From: CAZELM01 sp964512995
GTDB taxonomy: Bacteria; CSSED10-310
Reading direction: 5' to 3'
DNA length: 17,385 nt
Assembly (NCBI GenBank): GCA_964512995.1
Contig: CAZELM010000068.1
Location: forward strand, 1 to 17,385
Of this stretch, positions 15,766 through 17,385 are shown piece after piece. Every line of letters begins with the position of its first letter. The stretch's first letter is position 1. The translations under genes were made by a program, and so were the position numbers. The notes beneath the pieces were generated by a model. It saw nothing but the letters and a program-made list of their open reading frames with translations, did no database searches and was not told the origin of the DNA.

Positions 15766-17040
15766 ATGAATGCTGCAGGTTTTGGTTCCATAAACGAAAA
15801 AAAAACCTATCGACTCGGTTCGCTTCCATGGATGGTGCTGTTCGGTTTGTGTTTCGTATCCCTGATGCAGGCTCAGGAGTCTGCGGGAATGCCGGAAATG
15901 ACTGGTATGGAGAATCCGGCCGCGGCTCCAGTGATGGCAGAGCCGGACAATCAGGATACAGGTACGGTATTACCACCATCAAATCTCCTTCCACCCAAAA
16001 ATATTCTGGCTGAAGATGTACCCAATGACTACGGCGGGGAGATTCAGATATCCTGGGAACCTCCGGATGGCGAAATAAAACCCGATACATATATTCTGGA
16101 GATGAGCGGGCCGGATGGTCTTTGGCAGGAAATCACGCAGACGGTTCTGACCGATTACATGATTGCTGATCTTCAGAATTTTACGAAATACCGGTTCAGG
16201 GTTGCCGCTGTTTATGGCGATCAGACCATTCTATCTGATCCGACTCCCGAAATAGAGCCTCGGGATCATCTGATCCGTCTGGAATCGATACCGGTGATGG
16301 TTGCTATCGTTGTTTTTACCATACTTCTGGTGACATTTATTTCAGCCGCCCGACGAGGAATCTATTTATATATCCGACGGATCACGGGACTGAATGCCGT
16401 TGAGGATGCGATTGGTCGGGCCACAGAGATGGGCAAACCGGTATTATATATTCCAGGGACTGATTACATCGAATCGATCTCCACACTGGCTTCATTGAAT
16501 ATTTTGGGAGAGATTGCCCGGCGTACCGTTCATTATGATGTCAAAATCATCTGCCCCAATATCGATCCCATTGTTTTTGCGATTGCCCGGGAGATTGTGA
16601 AGGAGACATACGCATCGGAAGGCCGGCCGGATGCATTCGATCCGGATTCGGTATTCTTCATGGTTCCGGATCAATTTGCATATGCTGCTGGTGTGAATGG
16701 AATTATGGTGCGCGAAAAGCCTGCCACGATTTTTTTACTGGGCTGGTTCATGGCAGAATCATTAATCCTGGCCGAGACGGGTGCTTCAATCGGAGCGGTT
16801 CAGATTGCCGGAACCGATGAAGTCTCCCAACTGCCATTTTTCATCACCGCTTGCGATTACACCTTGATCGGAGAAGAGCTTTACGCTGCTTCTGCATACC
16901 TTTCCAAGGAGCCGATGCTTCTGGGCACGTTGAAAGCTCAGGATTATGGCAAACTCGTTTTCATCGGCGTCATGTTGCTGTTGACCGCCATCGCCCTGAT
17001 CTCCGGCTGGGATGCTGCTTCTCTGGTTCGGGTTCGGTAA
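15766..17040 (+). CDS. Membrane protein with a fibronectin type III domain and a DUF6754-like domain
   Basis: The start is ATG 15766, with GGAGG 7 bases upstream. The 424-residue product has a signal or anchor segment at about 20-36 (SLPWMVLFGLCFVSLMQAQ). A Pro/Met-rich spacer follows. An FN3-like beta-sandwich at about 75-165 contains IQISWEPPDGE, TYILEMSGPDG and TKYRFRVAAVY. A membrane helix lies at about 175-197. A soluble domain at about 205-390 begins GLNAVEDAIGRATEMGKPVLY and includes GWFMAESLILAETGA; it matches the pattern of DUF6754, whose function is unknown. A final helix lies at about 397-415. The FN3 part would face outward and the DUF domain probably the cytoplasm (inference). 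It lies 37 bases after the TM2-like remnant. It is intact, unlike the two genes before it. Confidence 0.7.
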   Translation: MNAAGFGSINEKKTYRLGSLPWMVLFGLCFVSLMQAQESAGMPEMTGMENPAAAPVMAEPDNQDTGTVLPPSNLLPPKNILAEDVPNDYGGEIQISWEPPDGEIKPDTYILEMSGPDGLWQEITQTVLTDYMIADLQNFTKYRFRVAAVYGDQTILSDPTPEIEPRDHLIRLESIPVMVAIVVFTILLVTFISAARRGIYLYIRRITGLNAVEDAIGRATEMGKPVLYIPGTDYIESISTLASLNILGEIARRTVHYDVKIICPNIDPIVFAIAREIVKETYASEGRPDAFDPDSVFFMVPDQFAYAAGVNGIMVREKPATIFLLGWFMAESLILAETGASIGAVQIAGTDEVSQLPFFITACDYTLIGEELYAASAYLSKEPMLLGTLKAQDYGKLVFIGVMLLLTAIALISGWDAASLVRVR

Positions 17041-17122
17041 TTCATTCAATTACCGTTTAAACCAGATATGTGATGGTGTGTGGCCGTTATAAAATAGCAC
17101 GTGAATCATCCCCCGAAATCCC

Positions 17123-17385
17123 CACTGCAACGGCACGCCTCTATCAGCGACATCCGATTCATCCGCGTAATCAGCGGTTCAGACCTTTACCCCGCAACAA
17201 TCCTATGCCAACCATAATTTTCCCTCTGTGCCAATCGATGGTTCCATGCTATCCGCACTGCAACGGCACGCTGCCATCAGCGACATCCGATTCATCCGCG
17301 TAATCAGCGGTTCGGACCTTTACCCCGCAGCAATCCTATGCCAACCATAATTTTCCCTCTGTGCCAATCGATGGTTCCATGCTAT
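17123..17385. repeat. 133-bp direct repeat, nearly two copies, reaching the window edge
   Basis: Copy one is 17123-17255; copy two starts at 17256 and is cut off by the window end after 130 bases. They differ at about five positions. Each contains CCGATTCATCCGCGTAATCAGCGG, with an imperfect inverted repeat (CCGC-N7-GCGG). Neither copy has a convincing gene. The array may continue past the window. Confidence 0.85.

Noticed and set aside
1..17385. tRNA, rRNA or transposase genes
   Set aside because: No cloverleaf, rRNA core sequence, transposase motif or paired terminal inverted repeats were recognised on either strand by eye.

Overview
The window looks like a contig from an uncultured bacterium, probably a metagenome-assembled genome. 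Two runs of exactly 100 N (10679-10778 and 13219-13318) are conventional placeholder gaps, and both fall inside tandem repeats. The GC content is intermediate and the code is standard: TGA ends hsdR and the Hsp70-like gene. Extracellular Thr-Pro repeats with a dockerin-like tail, a DUF6754-type protein and simple intergenic repeats would fit a deep-branching candidate phylum. The sequence alone does not fix the taxon.

Left part (1-5979, + strand): a type I restriction-modification locus in the common order (hsdM off the edge)-hsdS-rhuM-ATPase-hsdR. Only hsdR (2965-5979) is intact. hsdS has an in-frame TGA at 42-44. The RhuM-family gene is cut to its first ~90 residues. The AlbA_2/HATPase regulator has a nonsense codon (1821-1823) and a frameshift in a T9 run (2594-2602). 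As read, the locus is decaying, unless hsdS is used as a half-subunit.

Middle (5980-9910): about 480 bp of intergenic repeat debris, then a minus-strand operon. It holds a polytopic GT-C-fold glycosyltransferase-like membrane protein, a possible 86-aa protein overlapping its 3' end, and a YegD-like Hsp70 lacking the substrate-binding domain. The small ORF joins the Hsp70 gene through an ATGA overlap. A pair of mutually exclusive hairpins lies in the presumed leader.

Repeat zone (10309-11114): at least 33 copies of a 21-bp unit interrupted by an assembly gap, probably a non-coding minisatellite.

Right part (11475-17385): a secreted Thr/Pro-repeat protein with a dockerin-like tail (13635-11657, minus), interrupted by the second gap and followed by a strong terminator. 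Next come an alpha/beta hydrolase (minus), a decayed ECF sigma gene and a decayed TM2/DUF5668-like membrane gene (plus), then an intact FN3-DUF6754-like membrane protein. The window ends in a 133-bp direct repeat.

Two themes stand out. First, five genes are broken by nonsense codons, homopolymer frameshifts or deletions. Second, the repeat phase across the second N gap predicts a true length of 65+120n bp, exactly the class that restores the reading frame of the dockerin-type gene.
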